This document shows, piece after piece, positions 19,257 through 29,257 of a stretch of DNA of 64,000 nt. Made by a program: the position numbers and the translations under genes. Below the pieces are notes generated by a model. That model was not told the DNA's origin and made no database searches. It was given only the letters and a program-made list of their open reading frames with translations. Source of the DNA: an uncultured Eudoraea sp. (GTDB lineage: Bacteria; Bacteroidota; Bacteroidia; Flavobacteriales; Flavobacteriaceae); contig NZ_CANLGX010000008.1 of the NCBI RefSeq assembly GCF_947490415.1, positions 43,517-107,516 on the forward strand, in the 5' to 3' direction. How positions within the stretch are numbered: the first letter of the stretch is position 1; every line of letters begins with the position of its first letter.

Positions 19257-20546
19257 TTAGTGCTGATAAGCCCTAAAAGGACCATATACAGCATCCCGGA
19301 AACTTTTGTGCAGGCCTATTTGGTCATAAGGAAATAGTTGTACAAATAAGACGGCTGTAAGTTCATTTACAGGATCTATCCAGAATAGGGTACTCGCAGC
19401 GCCATCCCAGAAAAACTCGCCCACTACGCCATTGTTTTCTTCCTTGGATACAGGAGGACGCAATCGTACTGCGAAATCAATACCAAAACCTACTTGACCT
19501 TTACTTGGCAGAAAGGACCGCTTTTCTATACTGTCCGCTAAATGATTTGTAGACATTAATTTTACAGTTTCCGGTTTTAGGATCGTTACAGAATCCAATG
19601 TCCCTTCATGCACCATCATACGAGCAAATCGCATATAATTGTCAAGTGTTGAAGTTAGTCCGGATCCCCCCCGGGTTAAAGGCCAATGATTAAAATAATC
19701 GGATTTTGCTTCTTCGTCGGGTAGTTGGTTGAGTATTCCGTCGTCATTTTGTAAATACATAGCCGAAAAGCGACCACGGTCATATTCGGGAACATAATAA
19801 CGCGTCTCTTTCATCCCAAGTGGATCTAAAACATTTTCCCTAACATATTCACCATATGGCTGTCCTGAAATCCGTTCAACCATAAAAGCCTGAACATCTA
19901 CACAGGGCCCGTATTCCCATTGTTCACCCGGATGAAAATACAGCGGTGTTTCGCCCATTTTTTGGGCCATTTCTACCAGGGTATTGTTTCTGTTTAATGC
20001 ATCTGCTTCCTTTATCATTAATCCCAAACCGGGAATGTCCGCATTCCTTCCAAATCCTGCCGTATGGCGGGTTAGGTCGCGGATGGTCATGGGACGTTTA
20101 GGATCTGTCAGAACCGGATTACCCGAAGCATCTTCACCCTCATAGACTTTCATGTTTGCAAATTCAGGTGCGTATTTGGAAACAGGGTCGTCCAGTTCAA
20201 AGGCACCGTCTTCATACAAGGTCATGAGTACCGTGCCGGTTATAGGTTTGGTCATGGAATATATCTGCACAATAGTATTGCGGGCCATGGGTTTTTTCGC
20301 CTCGCGATCGGCATAGCCGAAGGCATTGTAATACACTTCCTTGTCTTTTTCATAGATGAGCGCAGAAACCCCGGCTATTTTACCGGAATCAACAAAACTT
20401 TTTAAAGTAGAGTCAATACGACTAATAGCCAAATTATCTATTATTACCGAAGAACTTTTAGATTCCTCAGGAGACTTATTAGATTCTTTACATGCAGCAT
20501 TAATTAGCAAAAAACCTACTATAATAAACCGTGCTAACTTATTCAT
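19257..20546 (-). CDS. Serine hydrolase lipoprotein, class C beta-lactamase fold
   Basis: The product is 429 aa. A lipoprotein signal ends at Cys19 (LINAAC). The catalytic SxxK motif is S97-M-T-K100, and the Y-x-N position reads Y212-G-P214 rather than Y-S-N, as in several esterase-type members of the family. The enzyme would be anchored to a membrane facing the periplasm or cell exterior. The substrate is unknown and beta-lactam resistance should not be inferred. It is 123 bp downstream of the Gfo/Idh/MocA gene on the same strand. It is a distant paralogue of two other serine hydrolases in this window. Confidence 0.87.
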   Translation of the reverse strand: MNKLARFIIVGFLLINAACKESNKSPEESKSSSVIIDNLAISRIDSTLKSFVDSGKIAGVSALIYEKDKEVYYNAFGYADREAKKPMARNTIVQIYSMTKPITGTVLMTLYEDGAFELDDPVSKYAPEFANMKVYEGEDASGNPVLTDPKRPMTIRDLTRHTAGFGRNADIPGLGLMIKEADALNRNNTLVEMAQKMGETPLYFHPGEQWEYGPCVDVQAFMVERISGQPYGEYVRENVLDPLGMKETRYYVPEYDRGRFSAMYLQNDDGILNQLPDEEAKSDYFNHWPLTRGGSGLTSTLDNYMRFARMMVHEGTLDSVTILKPETVKLMSTNHLADSIEKRSFLPSKGQVGFGIDFAVRLRPPVSKEENNGVVGEFFWDGAASTLFWIDPVNELTAVLFVQLFPYDQIGLHKSFRDAVYGPFRAYQH

Positions 20547-20669
20547 TATTGATTCATTTTTGTTTACAAAGGGTTATTTATATTCTAATTCGATTCTATC
20601 ATTATTAAATTCAAATTCAATAAGTAACTTTTTAGCAGCAAATTTATAGTGGGTATAAAGGAAACATTT

Positions 20670-22133
20670 CTACATTTCCCAACCTGGTCTATAGGTCCTT
20701 CCCACAAATTGGTTTGCCTCTTCAAGGTTAGTAATTTTCATATTTTCTCCATCCCATAATAACTTTTTACGCGCAAAAAATTCCATTTTTCCTTCACTAT
20801 TCTCTTTTCTTAACATATAGCTGCGAATAGCAAGATTACCCATTAAGACAGTCTCTGTCATCGGGCCTGCATAATCAAAGGACGAGGTCAAGGCCAAATG
20901 CTCAGGACTATTAAAACCAGCTTTACAAGCATCTGTCCATTTGCGCTGATGGCCGTATTCCGGCTCCTCACTCTCTTCTGTTTCGGGACCAAAATCTGTG
21001 GTTCCATCATTTAGATATAGTTTAGGAGTTAATGGAGAACTATCATTTATATTAGTTGAGATTATACCGTTTTCTCCTATTATAAGTACACCATTATAAC
21101 TTCCCGGCCCTCCAATATCACTATCTGCAGGAATTATTTCCGGATGCGATGGTCTTATCCCGCCGTCGCTCCAGGTCATTTCAATTGCCGATTTACTTTT
21201 TTCTGTGGCATCAAAGTGCAGGGTAATGAATGAGGATGGAGGGCAACCTTCCGGGTGATAATCAGCGTTCCACATTTGAGTATAAACAGTTCCGGCACTA
21301 CATTCTGCATCGGTAGGATATTTAAGTCCGAGGGTCCTAAAAGGGATGTCTATTAGATGGCAACCCACGTCACCAAGTGCACCCGTTCCATAGTCCCACC
21401 ATCCTCTCCAGTTAAAAGGATGTAAATTGGGAGTGTAGGGTCTGTATTCAGCTGGTCCCAGCCAAAGGTCCCAATTTAAATCTTTGGGCTTTAAATTTTC
21501 ATCTGGTTCCGGCATAGCATATCCTTGTGGCCAGACAGGACGATTTGTCCAAACCTGTACCTTAGATATTTGTCCCAGCACCCCCGAATCTACCCATTTT
21601 TGAACCATTCCTAAAAGCGGGTTGGATCCTCCCTGGTTGCCCATTTGACTTACAATTTTATTTTTTCTTGCCATTTCGGTGAGCATTCGTGCTTCACGGA
21701 TATTATGGGTCAATGGTTTTTGGACATACACATGTTTGCCCCTTTCCATGGCAAATGCGGCGGCTGGGCCATGAAGATGATCTGGTGTGGAGATGGTAAC
21801 AGCATCAATATCTTTTTCCTTATCCAGCATCACCCTGAAATCCTCATATAATTTTGCTTTTGAAAATTTTTTAACAGAAGCTGAAGCAGATCCCGAGAAA
21901 TCTACGTCGCAAAGTGCAACCACTCTTTCCCGTCCATTAACAGATGCGTTCAGAATATCACTTTTTCCTTTTCCACCGGCACCGATTGCGGCCAAATTTA
22001 ACTGATCACTAGGCGCGGTATATCCAATGCCACCGAGTACATGTCTGGGTACAATAAAAATTGAGGAAGCTATGGCTCCTTTTTTTATAAATGATCTTCG
22101 GGATGTTGAATAAGCTTTTTTTGGTTTACTCAT
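20670..22133 (-). CDS. Tat-exported Gfo/Idh/MocA family oxidoreductase
   Basis: The product is 487 aa. The N-terminus has a Tat motif (S11-R-R-S-F-I-K) before a hydrophobic segment. The Rossmann fold follows (LAAIGAGGKGKSD, then VALCDVD), with the family motif VQKPLTHNIREARMLTE (about residues 140-156), where the EKP motif reads QKP. The C-terminal half is the usual substrate domain. Export of a folded protein with bound NAD(P) by Tat is typical of these Bacteroidota members, which act on periplasmic sugars or cyclitols. The exact substrate is unknown. About 270 gene-free bases lie upstream. Confidence 0.88.
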   Translation of the reverse strand: MSKPKKAYSTSRRSFIKKGAIASSIFIVPRHVLGGIGYTAPSDQLNLAAIGAGGKGKSDILNASVNGRERVVALCDVDFSGSASASVKKFSKAKLYEDFRVMLDKEKDIDAVTISTPDHLHGPAAAFAMERGKHVYVQKPLTHNIREARMLTEMARKNKIVSQMGNQGGSNPLLGMVQKWVDSGVLGQISKVQVWTNRPVWPQGYAMPEPDENLKPKDLNWDLWLGPAEYRPYTPNLHPFNWRGWWDYGTGALGDVGCHLIDIPFRTLGLKYPTDAECSAGTVYTQMWNADYHPEGCPPSSFITLHFDATEKSKSAIEMTWSDGGIRPSHPEIIPADSDIGGPGSYNGVLIIGENGIISTNINDSSPLTPKLYLNDGTTDFGPETEESEEPEYGHQRKWTDACKAGFNSPEHLALTSSFDYAGPMTETVLMGNLAIRSYMLRKENSEGKMEFFARKKLLWDGENMKITNLEEANQFVGRTYRPGWEM

Positions 22134-22301
22134 GATGCTTAATTAAAAGTTATATGGTCAAAATTTTATTATAACAAAGTTTTTTCCTTACACTTAGAGT
22201 TTGGTTATTTAAACCGCACTGATAAGCATAAATAGATTGATATTTACTTACTTAGTAGATGATGTAGATAAAGATAATGAATACCGCTGATCTAACGTAA
22301 G

Positions 22302-22318
22302 TTGATTAACATAATCAA
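22302..22318. repeat. Short perfect inverted repeat upstream of the oxidoreductase gene
   Basis: TTGATTA-aca-TAATCAA is a perfect 7-bp inverted repeat about 170 bp upstream of the oxidoreductase start. No T-run lies on the correct side for a terminator of mfd, so it may be an operator. The evidence is only the symmetry. Confidence 0.35.
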
Positions 22319-22402
22319 AAAAATAAAAAGGGGTGAGGCGTTTTTAGGGAAGCATCTTCGGGGAAATTACCCTATAGTTACGTACCGAATAATGGAATTG
22401 CA

Positions 22403-25400
22403 TTAAATAACTATCTTCTGTTTTTGCGATAATGGTTGAAGTACTTCCAGCGCTTTATTCACAGATTTAATATGATCAAATATTAATAATAGTCTAAGCC
22501 CGTTCCGGGTTTGTTTTTCTTTAAGCTTGCAGGTTTCATTATGCTGTTGTGCATAGGAAAGGACATTTGAAAATTCCGGACTTTGGAAAAAGGCAGACTG
22601 CTGATCTGAAATAAAGTAACCCAATAGTTTCCCTTTTTTCATAACCACTTTTTCTAATCCAATACCCGTGGCAATCCACTTGATTCGTACCGAGTTTAGC
22701 AAATCCTCTACCTGTGTTGGATATGCACCAAATCTGTCAATAAGTTGAGACTCGAATTTTTGAAGTTCTTCTTCCGATTTAAGGGTGTTTAATTCGGTAT
22801 AAAGGTTTAATCTTTCTGTGGTATTGTTAATATAATCATCCGGGAATAGCAATTCAAAATCAGAATCTAACTGTGTATCCTTGACAAATACTTTTTCCTT
22901 TCTTTCAGTTTCCTCATAAAGATCCTTGAATTCGTTCTCTTTTAATTCATCAATAGCTTCGGACAATATTTTTTGATAGGTTTCAAAGCCAATTTCGTTT
23001 ATAAATCCGCTTTGTTCACCTCCCAACAGGTCTCCTGCACCGCGAATTTCAAGGTCTTTCATTGCAATGTTAAAACCACTTCCCAATGCTGTATATTCTT
23101 CCAATGCCTGAATTCGTTTTCTGGCATCGGGAGTCATTACCTCATATGGGGGTGTAATGAAATAACAAAAAGCTTTCTTATTACTTCTGCCAACACGTCC
23201 CCTCATCTGATGCAGATCACTTAATCCAAAGTTATTTGCATTATTTATAAAGATGGTATTTGCATTTGTAACATCCAAACCACTTTCCACGATGGTAGTA
23301 GAGACCAATACATCGAATTCACCATTCATAAAAGCGAGCATCAAAGTTTCCAATTTCCTGCCTTCCATTTGCCCGTGGCCTATACCTACTTTTGCATCAG
23401 GAACCAACCGCTGTATCATTCCGGCAACTTCTTTTATATTTTCTATCCTGTTATGAATAAAAAATATTTGCCCCCCTCTTTGAATTTCATAGGATATAGC
23501 ATCGCGTATTATTTCTTCGTTAAATTGTGTTACATGACTTTCAATGGGATACCTGTTTGGTGGAGGTGTATTTATCACAGATAAATCCCTCGCTGCCATT
23601 AAACTAAATTGCAGCGTTCTTGGAATAGGCGTAGCGGTTAATGTAAGAACGTCTACATTTTCTTTTATTGATTTTAATTTATCTTTTACAGCAACACCGA
23701 ATTTTTGTTCTTCATCAACAATAAGTAATCCCAGGTCTTTAAACTGAACATTTTTGCTGGCCAATTGATGTGTGCCAATAATGATATCTATTTTCCCTGA
23801 TTTTAATTCATCAAGAATTATGCGCTTCTCTTTTGCCGTTCTAAAACGGTTAAGATAATCTACTTTAACCGGCATTTCTTTCAATCGTTTGGAGAAAGTT
23901 CTGTGGTGTTGAAAGGCAAGGATAGTGGTAGGTACCAGCACCGCCACTTGTTTTCCATTTTCAGCCGCCTTGAATGCTGCCCTTATTGCGACTTCGGTTT
24001 TTCCAAATCCAACATCACCACAAACCAGCCTATCCATAGGCCTTTCACTTTCCATGTCTTTTTTGATATCTTCTGTAGCAGTTTCTTGATCGGGAGTGTC
24101 CTCATAAATAAATGAGGCTTCCAGTTCTAGTTGCAAATAGCTGTCTGGTGCGTATTGAAATCCTTTGTCCAGTCTTCTTTTGGCATAGACTTTTATAAGA
24201 TCAAAGGCTATTTTTTTTACTCTGGACTTCGTCTTTTGTTTAAGTTTTTTCCAGGCAGCAGATCCCAATTTGTAAATTTTAGGGACAGCTCCATCCTTTC
24301 CATTGTATTTGGAGATCTTGTGTAAGGAATGAATACTTACGTAGAGTATGTCGCGCTCGCCGTACATTAATTTAATGGCTTCCTGTTTTTTGCCTTCCAC
24401 ATCAATTTTTTGAAGCCCTCCAAATTTGCCTATCCCATGGTCTATATGGGTAACATAATCCCCAATTTCCAATTTATTGAGGTCTTTTAGAGTAATAGCC
24501 TGTTTTTTCGCATAACCATTTCGCAAATGAAATTTGTGATAGCGCTCAAAGATCTGATGGTCTGTGTAACATGCAATCTTAAGATCATGGTCTATAAAGC
24601 CTTGATATAATGGAAGGACTTTAGTTTTATAATGCACATTTTCATCTACTTCATCAAAGATGTCATGTAACCTTTTGGTTTGTACTTCCGAGGAACAGAA
24701 AATATAATTTTCATAACCCTTGCGGTTATTCTCATTGAGATTGGTGATAAGTAAATCAAATTTCTTGTTGAAAGCAGGCTGAGGTGTCGTATTAAAATCT
24801 ATACTCTCAGAATTTGGCATATTATCAAAACCACCTAAAGTAGCGAATGCAAAACCTGTTAATTGCTTTTTAAGCAAGGCAGAATTGGTAAATAATTCTT
24901 CAGGTTTCGATTGTTTTAGCTCAGAATTAAGTTCTCCAAATGCCTTTTGTGCTTTTTCAAAAAATAAATCAACCCTGTTATAAGTTAATTCCGGATTTTT
25001 TAAGAATATGACGGTATCTGCACTTATGTATTTCAGAAAACTTTCACGGCTTTCATTGAGGTGTTTATTTTCTACGTTGGGAATTATTCTAATTCTGTTA
25101 ACCTTGTCTATAGATAATTGGGTTTCTACGTCAAAAGTCCGGATACTCTCTACTTCATCTCCAAAAAATTCTATTCTGTAAGGTTCATCATGTGAGAAGG
25201 AAAAGACATCCAGGATACCACCGCGTACGGAGAATTCACCCGGCTCGGTCACAAAATCGACCCGTTTGAAATGATACTCAAAAAGCACTTCATTTAGAAA
25301 GTCCAATGAAAGTTCATCAGACTTATTTATTTTCAAGGTGTTTTTGCTCAGTTCTTTTCTGGTAACTACTTTTTCAAAAAGGGCGTCAGGGTAGGTAATG

Positions 25401-25762
25401 ATAACCGCAGGTTTTTTTCGGGAATTTATCCGGTTCAAAACTTCTGCCCTAAGCAATACATTAGCATTATCGGTTTCTTCTATTTGGTATGGTCTCCTGT
25501 AACTTCCCGGATAGAACAGCACGTCACTTTCACCTATGAGCTGTTCCAGATCGTTAAGTACATATGCAGCTTCTTCTTTATCATTTAAAACGAGGAGAAA
25601 AGGCCGGTCTATTTTATTGAAGATTGCAGAGATTACAAAAGAAAAAGAGGATCCGCTAAGGCCATTTAAGGTAATATTGGGTTGGTTTTGGACAATAACA
25701 TCCTGCAGTTTCCTGAGTTGAGGAGACTGTGCATACAGTTGCTGCAATGAAGATTTGGTCAA
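22403..25762 (-). CDS. mfd: Transcription-repair coupling factor
   Basis: The product is about 1119 aa from a TTG at 25762. It removes stalled RNA polymerase and recruits UvrA for nucleotide excision repair. The N-terminal UvrB-like module (about 20-330), the CarD-like polymerase-interaction domain (about 440-540, GDYVTHIDHGIGKF), the translocase (Walker A CGDVGFGKTEVA near residue 584; DEEQ near 682) and the C-terminal TRCF domain are all present. A longer start at 25780 (also TTG) coincides with the promoter -7 box and would precede the transcript. MTKSSLQQLYAQSPQ from 25762 resembles related N-termini. The gene follows pdeM but has its own promoter. Confidence 0.95.
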   Translation of the reverse strand: MTKSSLQQLYAQSPQLRKLQDVIVQNQPNITLNGLSGSSFSFVISAIFNKIDRPFLLVLNDKEEAAYVLNDLEQLIGESDVLFYPGSYRRPYQIEETDNANVLLRAEVLNRINSRKKPAVIITYPDALFEKVVTRKELSKNTLKINKSDELSLDFLNEVLFEYHFKRVDFVTEPGEFSVRGGILDVFSFSHDEPYRIEFFGDEVESIRTFDVETQLSIDKVNRIRIIPNVENKHLNESRESFLKYISADTVIFLKNPELTYNRVDLFFEKAQKAFGELNSELKQSKPEELFTNSALLKKQLTGFAFATLGGFDNMPNSESIDFNTTPQPAFNKKFDLLITNLNENNRKGYENYIFCSSEVQTKRLHDIFDEVDENVHYKTKVLPLYQGFIDHDLKIACYTDHQIFERYHKFHLRNGYAKKQAITLKDLNKLEIGDYVTHIDHGIGKFGGLQKIDVEGKKQEAIKLMYGERDILYVSIHSLHKISKYNGKDGAVPKIYKLGSAAWKKLKQKTKSRVKKIAFDLIKVYAKRRLDKGFQYAPDSYLQLELEASFIYEDTPDQETATEDIKKDMESERPMDRLVCGDVGFGKTEVAIRAAFKAAENGKQVAVLVPTTILAFQHHRTFSKRLKEMPVKVDYLNRFRTAKEKRIILDELKSGKIDIIIGTHQLASKNVQFKDLGLLIVDEEQKFGVAVKDKLKSIKENVDVLTLTATPIPRTLQFSLMAARDLSVINTPPPNRYPIESHVTQFNEEIIRDAISYEIQRGGQIFFIHNRIENIKEVAGMIQRLVPDAKVGIGHGQMEGRKLETLMLAFMNGEFDVLVSTTIVESGLDVTNANTIFINNANNFGLSDLHQMRGRVGRSNKKAFCYFITPPYEVMTPDARKRIQALEEYTALGSGFNIAMKDLEIRGAGDLLGGEQSGFINEIGFETYQKILSEAIDELKENEFKDLYEETERKEKVFVKDTQLDSDFELLFPDDYINNTTERLNLYTELNTLKSEEELQKFESQLIDRFGAYPTQVEDLLNSVRIKWIATGIGLEKVVMKKGKLLGYFISDQQSAFFQSPEFSNVLSYAQQHNETCKLKEKQTRNGLRLLLIFDHIKSVNKALEVLQPLSQKQKIVI

Positions 25763-25777
25763 CCGTTTAATTTTGTG

Positions 25778-25809
25778 CAAATATAATTGCTGAATGTATG
25801 GCAGACCAA
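25778..25809 (-). promoter_or_regulatory. Promoter of mfd
   Basis: On the minus strand TTG (25809-25807), a 21-base spacer and TATATTTG (25785-25778) match the Bacteroidota consensus. The last three bases of the box are the TTG that a simple open-frame reading would take as the start of mfd. The promoter fills the short gap between pdeM and mfd. Confidence 0.75.
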
Positions 25810-25817
25810 GCTTTGAT

Positions 25818-26450
25818 TCAAATTTTTATAATAATGTCATCCGCAATGGCAAATACTTCATCTTTCTTCGCTTTCTTCATGGTGTAAGTTCCTGTAAATT
25901 TGCCAAACGCAGGAAGTATTAATTGATCTTGTGTCTTGAAAAAACAAGGAAGACGAAGTGATTGTTTTCCTCTTCCTCTAAGCTTAATAGCCGGGTGAAT
26001 ATGACCTGAAAAATTAAAATACCCTTGTCGCTCTTCCGGATGATGAGTGAGCAGAAATTTTTCTGAGATTAACTCTGATACTACCTGAATTCCAATTCGC
26101 TCATATCTCAGAGGTGAAATTATATCGTGATTTCCCCTGACCAAAATAAATTTTAAGTCAGAATGTTTAACCCATTTTTCAAAGAGTACCCATTCCTGAT
26201 TTAATGAAGAATGGAACAAATCGCCTAAAAAGCAAACCACTTTGGGATCAAAAAAAGCGATAGTTGAATCCAGTAAATCAAAATTTTTGTAAATGGCTCT
26301 CTGAGGTACTGCTGCGCCAAATTTTCTAAAATGGGAGATTTTACCCAAATGTACGTCACTGATCAGAAGGGTGGCCTGCTCCTGCCAAAAAAGGGTGCCA
26401 CTTGGGTGCAGGATGAAATTCTGATCTTGAATTTGAATGGTTTGGGTCAT
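25818..26450 (-). CDS. pdeM: Ligase-associated DNA damage response endonuclease PdeM
   Basis: The product is 210 aa of the calcineurin-like metallophosphoesterase fold. Metal-binding motifs are visible: ISDVHLGK (about 30-37), FLGDLFHS (about 74-81), VRGNHD (about 104-109), and HHPE and GHIHP (about 135-155). PdeM belongs to a module with an ATP-dependent DNA ligase, an exonuclease and an Lhr-type helicase. Here the helicase gene lies upstream with a 73-bp gap, but the ligase and exonuclease are not adjacent. Assignment rests on the motifs and the helicase neighbour. Confidence 0.9.
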   Translation of the reverse strand: MTQTIQIQDQNFILHPSGTLFWQEQATLLISDVHLGKISHFRKFGAAVPQRAIYKNFDLLDSTIAFFDPKVVCFLGDLFHSSLNQEWVLFEKWVKHSDLKFILVRGNHDIISPLRYERIGIQVVSELISEKFLLTHHPEERQGYFNFSGHIHPAIKLRGRGKQSLRLPCFFKTQDQLILPAFGKFTGTYTMKKAKKDEVFAIADDIIIKI

Positions 26451-26523
26451 CTTTTCAAAGATAGATAATGTAATGTTTATGCAATAAATGAAATCTTATT
26501 CGAATTGCCATCTCATTGATTTT

Positions 26524-28992
26524 TCATTTGCTTTTAGTTAAAATGGCGGTCATCCTTTTAATGCGGTCTGCCAGCTTTTCGCTGGATAGTTTTTCCCTCA
26601 ATCTGTCTGTGATTAATGGGAAAGAGAAGGGCGTGGGACTTGTACAAGGTCTCCATACGATCTCCTGCCCGGCTATACGTTCCAGAGCAATTCGCAAACG
26701 ACCTTCTTCCAACTGATGTTCAAAAGTCTCTCTGAACGCCTGCTGAAACAATAGGTTATCCGATTCATAATCCCTGAAAACATCAAATAATAACTGTGAA
26801 TTACTCTGCAAATGCTTCATTTTGACACCTTTTTCGGGGTATCCTGTAAAAACCATTCCGCTAATCACAGCAATATCGCGGAACTTACGCCGCGCCATCT
26901 CAGTTGAATTCAAGCTTTTTTGAAGATCATCAATCAAGTATGAGGTCGTAAATAAATCGTTATCAAGAACCTGTTGCATATCCAGTTCTTTATCCGATAA
27001 GAGCTCAAAACCATAGTCATTAAAGGCAAGGGAAAAAGTAATTGGAGATAGCAGGCTAATTCTGTAACTCAGTAAACTGCCCATCGCCTCATGAACAAAT
27101 CTACCTTCAAAGGGATAAAAGATATGATGGTAACCTTCCTGAGTTTGGAAAGTTTCTATTAAAAACTCATTGGGTTTAGGCACAATACTTTCCACTTGTT
27201 GTCTGGAAAATATTGTTTTAAGTGCCCTAATTTCGGGGGACTGATCTTTTTCATTCAATTGTACTGAGTAAAGCTCTTCTCTCAGTAATTTTGACATCTG
27301 TGCAGATAATGTTAATCTGCCGCCCATCCATGCTGGTACTTTTGAGGATTTTTTGGATGAATTTCGCACGTGAGCCTGCATTTCTTTTATGCGGATAAAT
27401 TCCAGATTTCTCCCCGCAAAAGTAAATACATCACCCTGCTTTAATTTTGAAATGAAATATTCTTCAATGGTTCCTATATAGCCTCCTTTTTGATAACGAA
27501 CAGTAATATTTGCGTCGCCAACAATGGTGCCTATCTGAAACCGATGTCTCATAGCAACACCGCGATTGGTAACTTTGAATTTTCCATTTTCATCTACCTC
27601 TACCTTTTTGTATTCATCATAGGATTGTAAACTCTGACTTCCCAAAACAATGAAGTTTAACAGCCATTGCCATTCGTCGACAGTAATACTTTGATAGCAA
27701 AAGGTTTGCTTAATTTCCGGAAAGATCTTGTCCGGGATAAATCCATTTGATACAGCAAGAGTGATTAAGTACTGTATTAAAACATCAAAACTATTGAGGT
27801 AGGGGATCCTATCTTCAACTGCTTTTTTTTTCACAGCCTGCTTCAGGGCAGAGGCCTCTACGAGTTCGATGGCATGGGTTGGAAGGAAATAAATAACACT
27901 TTCTTCGCCGGGTCTATGACCGCTTCGTCCCGCTCTTTGTAAAAACCGGGCAACACCTTTTGGCCCACCAATTTGTACTACGGTTTCCACCGGCGCGAAA
28001 TCTACACCGAGATCCAGGCTGGATGTACAAACCACAGCTTTGAGGCTTTCATTTCTTATAGCTTGTTCTACCCATTGCCTAGTTTCCTTATTTATACTTC
28101 CGTGATGCATGGCAATTTCACCGGCTAATTCCGGATGTTTTTCCAGGATTTTTTGAAACCAGATTTCACATTGACTTCTGGTATTTGTAAATAGTAGTGT
28201 AGTTCTGCTCTTATTTATTATAGGAATTACTTCATCAAGCAAGCGCAGACCCAAATGGCCCCGCCAGGGAAAAGTTTCCATCTCTTTGGGAATAATACTC
28301 TTTACGGTGATCTTCTTTTTGAGATTGGCCCTAATCAGTACAGAATTTTGATGAGCAGAAGATTCCGGACCCAACAGTACTTCTCGGGCCTGCTCAAGAT
28401 TACCGATCGTGGCAGAAATACCCCAAATACGTAAATCTTTTGCAACTCCTTTAAGTCGTGATAGGCCAAGTTCTGTTTGTACCCCTCGTTTGGTGCCAAG
28501 CAATTCGTGCCATTCATCTACCACTATAGCAGAACAGTTCTTAAAAATTACATCATATCCTTTTGTGGCTAAAAGCAATTGCAGACTTTCGGGAGTGGTA
28601 ATAAGCAGGTCTGGCATTACTCTTCGTTGCCTGGCCCTTTCAGAAGTTGAGGTATCTCCGGAGCGTATACCCACGGTAAGTTGAGTATCTAAATCGCGGT
28701 TCACTCTTTCTGCGGATTGCTTTATCTCCTGTGACAAAGCCCTTAAGGGAGTAATCCAAATGGCCTTAAGTCCTTTTTTATGTTTTGTCTTATAATCAGG
28801 GTTATTTTTGATATAGTTTAAGATGATAGGAAACCACAATGCATAGGTCTTTCCACTCCCTGTAGGGGCATTTAGCAGACCGTGTTTTCCATTTAAAAAG
28901 GCCGACCAGGTTTTTATTTGAAATGGGTGAGGTTTCCAATCTTGTTGACTAAACCAATCTTCTGCCAGATTATAAAGTTGTTGTTTTGTCAT
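26524..28992 (-). CDS. Ligase-associated DNA damage response DEXH-box helicase (Lhr type)
   Basis: The product is 822 aa, the length of the bacterial Lhr-core helicases. It has Walker A APTGSGKT (residues 42-49), motif II D159-E-W-H, motif III SATIGN and a C-terminal RecA domain (LFTNTRSQ, LGVDF, QRAGRSGH), followed by the winged-helix and Lhr-specific domain (about 430-820). It unwinds DNA 3' to 5' in a repair module with PdeM. The ATG overlaps a short upstream frame as ATGA, but that frame is doubtful. The usual ligase and nuclease partners are not next to it. Confidence 0.93.
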   Translation of the reverse strand: MTKQQLYNLAEDWFSQQDWKPHPFQIKTWSAFLNGKHGLLNAPTGSGKTYALWFPIILNYIKNNPDYKTKHKKGLKAIWITPLRALSQEIKQSAERVNRDLDTQLTVGIRSGDTSTSERARQRRVMPDLLITTPESLQLLLATKGYDVIFKNCSAIVVDEWHELLGTKRGVQTELGLSRLKGVAKDLRIWGISATIGNLEQAREVLLGPESSAHQNSVLIRANLKKKITVKSIIPKEMETFPWRGHLGLRLLDEVIPIINKSRTTLLFTNTRSQCEIWFQKILEKHPELAGEIAMHHGSINKETRQWVEQAIRNESLKAVVCTSSLDLGVDFAPVETVVQIGGPKGVARFLQRAGRSGHRPGEESVIYFLPTHAIELVEASALKQAVKKKAVEDRIPYLNSFDVLIQYLITLAVSNGFIPDKIFPEIKQTFCYQSITVDEWQWLLNFIVLGSQSLQSYDEYKKVEVDENGKFKVTNRGVAMRHRFQIGTIVGDANITVRYQKGGYIGTIEEYFISKLKQGDVFTFAGRNLEFIRIKEMQAHVRNSSKKSSKVPAWMGGRLTLSAQMSKLLREELYSVQLNEKDQSPEIRALKTIFSRQQVESIVPKPNEFLIETFQTQEGYHHIFYPFEGRFVHEAMGSLLSYRISLLSPITFSLAFNDYGFELLSDKELDMQQVLDNDLFTTSYLIDDLQKSLNSTEMARRKFRDIAVISGMVFTGYPEKGVKMKHLQSNSQLLFDVFRDYESDNLLFQQAFRETFEHQLEEGRLRIALERIAGQEIVWRPCTSPTPFSFPLITDRLREKLSSEKLADRIKRMTAILTKSK

Positions 28993-29171
28993 TCTTTCTC
29001 TTCTGGCTTTTGGTTCTTTTGGACCCTTGTCTTTTGGGTGTCCTGATCTTTATTGGGGGTTATTCCTTTCCCTGTTGAGATTTGACTCTCGATACAAAAT
29101 GAGACCATGGAGCGCTCTGTGAAATTACAAATTTCTCTTTGAAACCAATCAGGAATATAGAATCCCAACAT
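28989..29171 (-). CDS. Doubtful 60-aa hypothetical protein upstream of lhr
   Basis: This 60-codon frame begins with ATG and its stop overlaps the helicase start as ATGA, which is the only reason to list it. The predicted protein has a mixed N-terminal half and a Lys/Gln/Glu-rich tail built from three CCAAAAG DNA units. No family was recognised. It occupies the place where the ligase or exonuclease gene would normally lie, but nothing in it resembles either one. It may be non-coding spacer. Confidence 0.25.
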   Translation of the reverse strand: MLGFYIPDWFQREICNFTERSMVSFCIESQISTGKGITPNKDQDTQKTRVQKNQKPEEKE

Positions 29172-29257
29172 GAAAGAATTTGTTAAATATTTTGAAGTTT
29201 TATTAAAAGTATGATCTTTAAAAAAAGTATATTTACGGCTTAAATTAGTACTGTTTT

